This document shows, one piece after another, positions 61,309-64,000 of a stretch of DNA of 64,000 nucleotides. The DNA comes from CAVYXK01 sp963708245 (GTDB lineage: Bacteria; Pseudomonadota; Alphaproteobacteria; Acetobacterales; Acetobacteraceae), in the NCBI GenBank assembly GCA_963708245.1, contig OY970201.1:3410001-3474000 (forward strand), read 5' to 3'. Both the position numbers and the translations under genes were made by a program. Each line of letters begins with the position of its first letter. Position 1 is the stretch's first letter. The notes beneath the pieces are model-generated. The model had not been told where the DNA came from and did no database searches. It worked only from the letters and a program-made list of their open reading frames with translations.

Positions 61309-62601
61309 AACCCCATCGCCACGACGGTGACCCAGCCCAGCAGCTTCAGCGGCAGTGACAAGGTAAAATCACCCATCACACGTCTGCTGCACGCCAGCAG
61401 CATCATGAATGCGATGATTGGTGCTACCATGACGCCATTGATGACCGCGCTCCAATAGAGAGCCCGGATGGGATCGACCGGAAGGAAGTTTATGATGATT
61501 CCCACGACGCTCGCGACAACCAGTGTAACATAGAACGCTTGTGCTTCTTTGGGCTTACGGGCCAACCCGACCGGCCATCGCCGCGCTTCGCCAATTGCGT
61601 AGGCAGCCGATCCGGCGAGCACCGGCACCGCCAAGAAGCCGGTCCCGATGATCCCCAGTGTGAAAACGAGAAAGGCAAGATTGCCCGCCACCGGCTTCAG
61701 CGCCTCGGCTGCCTGCTGTGCGGTATCCACGTTCATCGTACCGTGGGTGTGCAGCGTCACGGCTGTGGTGATGATTATCGCTATTGCCACCAGGTTGCTA
61801 AACCCCATCCCAATGTAGGTGTCGAGCCTGATCCGCGCAAAAGCATTCGCTGCCTGCTCGGGTGCGGTGAGCAACGTATCACGCCGTGGCTGCTCACGCT
61901 GATCCTCTGCTTCCTGCGATGACTGCCAGAAAAAAAGGTAGGGTGAAATAGTGGTCCCGAGAACCGCCACTACAATAGCGACGAAGTCCTTCCCAGGTAC
62001 TGATCGTCGGTACCAGCAATCCCCAGGCAACTTTGTCCCAGGGAATGTGGACCATCAGCATCGTACCGAAATACGCAAACAAAACTAGCGACATCCACTT
62101 CAGTACGACGACATAGCGAGCGTATTGAACCAGCACCTGCAGGCTTATGCAGATCATACCGAACAGGACAACAAAAACGACATGGGAGCCGCCAATAAGT
62201 CTTGCGGCGACATCACCCATGGCGCCCAGATCGGCACCCAGATTGATGACATTGGCTGCCAGTAGAAGGATAATGCAGGAAGTTGAGACCCATGGGGCAT
62301 AATGCCGCCGCAAATTGCCGGCGAGTCCGCGACCGGTAGTCCGGCCAATTCTAGCACTGATCTCCTGGGTTACGGCCATCAGGGGGTAGCTGAACAACAT
62401 CAGCCACAGCGCGTTGAATCCCAACTGCGCCCCCGCTTGCGAATAAGTGGCAATGCCGCTGGGATCGTCGTCGGAAGCACCCGTGATGAGCCCGGGTCCT
62501 AGAATACCGAGCAGCCTGGGCTTTGAGGGACCGACTACTGGCCCGGTTGCGCCTGCCGTCTCAAATTCTGGATCGCTGGCGATCTCATCCGAGGGACTCA
62601 T
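61269..62601 (-). pseudogene. Nramp-related metal transporter (NRMT-like), one frame break
   Basis: The start taken is ATG 62601 (MSPSDEIASDPEF). The first helices carry ITGASDDDPSGIATYSQAGA, where the DPS-G sequence replaces the DPGN of typical Mn/Fe Nramp; this variant is known in Nramp-related Mg transporters. Helices continue to about 62010, where the frame must shift to continue KDFVAIVVAVLGTTISPYLF, IGMGFSNLVAIAIIITTAVT and GLARKPKEAQAFYVTLVVAS to the end at 61269. Ten or more membrane helices in total. It would transport a divalent cation, Mg2+ or a trace metal. Confidence 0.75.
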
Positions 62602-62771
62602 TGGACCCGCTGTAGCGTTCCTGTAAGGCGGATCGTGACCCGCAGCCGCGTCTTGGTTGCGGCAGAAACGTGGCATCCCCGTGGCATTCATTCAAGTTCT
62701 CGTTATACTTCTTGTCCCGGCCGGCAGCTGTTCCATAGCAGTTCTGGAACAGGATCGGTATCGTGCTGTAG

Positions 62772-64000
62772 ATGCTCTATAAGCAAAAGCTTTGCATGCC
62801 CGCGCTACGCTTGTGCCTCAGTCTCGTTGTTGCGATGACGCTGCTCGCCTCGCTAGGATTGTCGCCGGCGATTGGCCAGCCGGCCGCATCCAGCGCAGAC
62901 CTGATCGCCACCCTGCTACCGAAGGTCGTCAACCTATCGGTCACGAAATACGCGAAAACACCTGCGGCGGCTGGCAACATGTCCAGCCAGCCATCGATCA
63001 AGGAGGAGAAGACGCAGGCCTCCGGCTTCATCATCGACCCATCCGGGCTTATCGTCACGAACCGGCATGCAGTGTCCGACGCTGGCGATATCACGGTCAT
63101 CCTGGACGACGGCACGCACTTGCAAGGCAGGGTGGTGGCTGCGGCGACACAGAGCGACATCGCGTTGCTTCAGGTGGATGCCGGGCGGTCGCTGCCGTCG
63201 GCAGAATTCGGCGATAGCGACAAGCTGCGTCCCGGGGATTCGGTGTATGTAATCGGCAATACCTTCGGGCTCGGCTCTACGGTCACATCGGGTATCGTCA
63301 GCGCGCTGGACCGCAACACGCTCGAGAGCGAGGCGAGCTCCTTCATCCAAATCGACGCCGCGATCAACCGCGGCAACTCCGGGGGTCCCGTGTTCAACGC
63401 ACGTGGCGAAGTCATCGCCGTCGGCACGGCATTGTATAGTACCAGCCCGGATTCGGGATTTGTCGGTATCGGCTACGCCATTCCCGGCAATGATGTGCGA
63501 TTTACCGTCGACCGACTGCGAGCCAATGGTGAAGTGAGGTTGGGCTGGATCGGCGTCCATGTGCAACCGGTTAGCGCTGACATTGCCGCTGCCGTCGGCC
63601 TTGCCTCACCCAGTGGTTCGATTGTGATTGACGTTGGTGAAAATACACCGGCGGCCCATGCCGGGCTGAGCATTGGCGATATTATCCTTAAGGTCGGCGC
63701 CAGAGCCGCGCCAGAGCCGCGCGTGCTTAATCGGGAAATCGCTGAAAGCAGTATCGGCAGCAGGGTCGCTCTCACGATTTGGAGCGCCGGGGGGCTGCAA
63801 GTGCTGCCCGTCACTATTGGCGAATCACCTGCCAATTCAACGGGAGCAAAGACGTCCAAAGCGGAGGCTCGGCAGAAGGGGCGCGTCGCGCGCGACGATC
63901 TCGGTCTGGTGATGGGGCCTATCACTGAGGACATCAGGCGGAGGCTCGGCTTGGTGGTGGTCCCACCGACCGGCGTTGCAATCCGCGAGGTCGTACCGAA
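62772..64000 (+). CDS. DegP/HtrA-type serine protease, runs off right edge
   Basis: The frame is open from ATG 62772 (another in-frame ATG at 62796 gives MPALRLCLSLVVAMTLLASL, a cleaner signal peptide). Catalytic residues, counting from 62796: His91 in LIVTNRHAVSDA, Asp121 in TQSDIALLQ, Ser195 in RGNSGGPVFNARGEV. A PDZ domain begins near residue 250 (LGWIGVHVQPVSADIAAAVG) and a second one appears to start near the window edge (LGLVMGPITEDIRRRLGLVV). It is a periplasmic quality-control protease. The last residues are beyond the window. Confidence 0.92.
   Translation, partial: MLYKQKLCMPALRLCLSLVVAMTLLASLGLSPAIGQPAASSADLIATLLPKVVNLSVTKYAKTPAAAGNMSSQPSIKEEKTQASGFIIDPSGLIVTNRHAVSDAGDITVILDDGTHLQGRVVAAATQSDIALLQVDAGRSLPSAEFGDSDKLRPGDSVYVIGNTFGLGSTVTSGIVSALDRNTLESEASSFIQIDAAINRGNSGGPVFNARGEVIAVGTALYSTSPDSGFVGIGYAIPGNDVRFTVDRLRANGEVRLGWIGVHVQPVSADIAAAVGLASPSGSIVIDVGENTPAAHAGLSIGDIILKVGARAAPEPRVLNREIAESSIGSRVALTIWSAGGLQVLPVTIGESPANSTGAKTSKAEARQKGRVARDDLGLVMGPITEDIRRRLGLVVVPPTGVAIREVVP

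Overview
The window is high-GC DNA from a Gram-negative bacterium, most likely an alphaproteobacterium of the Acetobacteraceae/Rhodospirillales type. That placement is inferred from the GC-rich codon use, a VPLPA-type PEP-CTERM sorting tail near 60.4 kb, a complete Liv-type ABC operon, an AsmA protein, a GlsB-type membrane protein and an FkbM-rich glycan locus. No 16S rRNA gene or other taxonomic anchor is present.

Layout. (1) 1-7 kb is a patchwork: a broken HAD/P-loop ATPase fusion at the left edge, gene fragments, a MITE-like inverted-repeat element, a cupin protein and one intact family-5 solute-binding protein. (2) 7-13.4 kb is ordinary chromosome: GlsB-like stress protein, AI-2E/PerM-type permease, AsmA protein. 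(3) 13.5-18.4 kb is decayed DNA: a membrane protein with several frame breaks, an IS6-type end, a Kup potassium-transporter tail, phage-like small genes (one broken by an exact 14-bp tandem duplication) and a ClpP-fold protein. (4) 18.4-19.3 kb is a peptidoglycan-binding protein with six 84-bp repeats. (5) 19.3-36.5 kb is a surface-glycan locus: an 1125-aa glycosyltransferase-like protein with a 975-bp tandem internal duplication, FkbM methyltransferases, GtrA/GtrB-like genes with a large membrane protein, a radical SAM protein with an added N-terminal domain, UDP-sugar dehydrogenase and GDP-mannose 3,5-epimerase-like genes. It is bounded by 655-bp direct repeats and contains an intact IS5-family element with a TTAG target duplication. 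(6) 36.7-46.3 kb is a mobile island: a 3' fragment of tRNA-Ala(GGC) as probable attachment site, tyrosine integrase, AlpA-like regulator and prim-pol/RepA-like helicase, with no structural phage genes. (7) 46.8-54.6 kb is a leftward catabolic operon: Liv-type binding protein, LivHMGF, a broken GMC oxidoreductase, an HpcH/HpaI aldolase and an SDR dehydrogenase. (8) 54.9-64 kb mixes an NDH-2 remnant, DUF2147-like protein, tRNA-Thr(CGT), a group II intron with its reverse transcriptase, a 44-aa membrane microprotein overlapping a trypsin-like protease, an IS110 remnant, an Nramp-related transporter and a DegP/HtrA protease that runs off the right edge.

How genes work together. The 33-35.4 kb genes should make nucleotide-sugar precursors, and the 20-32 kb genes transfer and decorate them. 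The Liv operon imports a small organic acid or amino-acid-like substrate and passes it to the oxidoreductase/aldolase/SDR set. The island genes form an integration-and-replication module resembling phage satellites or plasmid-like integrative elements.

Caution: at least twelve otherwise recognisable genes carry single-frame breaks. Real decay of accessory DNA and residual base-calling indels cannot be separated from the sequence alone. The exceptions are lesions with an obvious mechanism (14-bp duplication, truncations at mobile elements) or the same lesion in two copies (FkbM).
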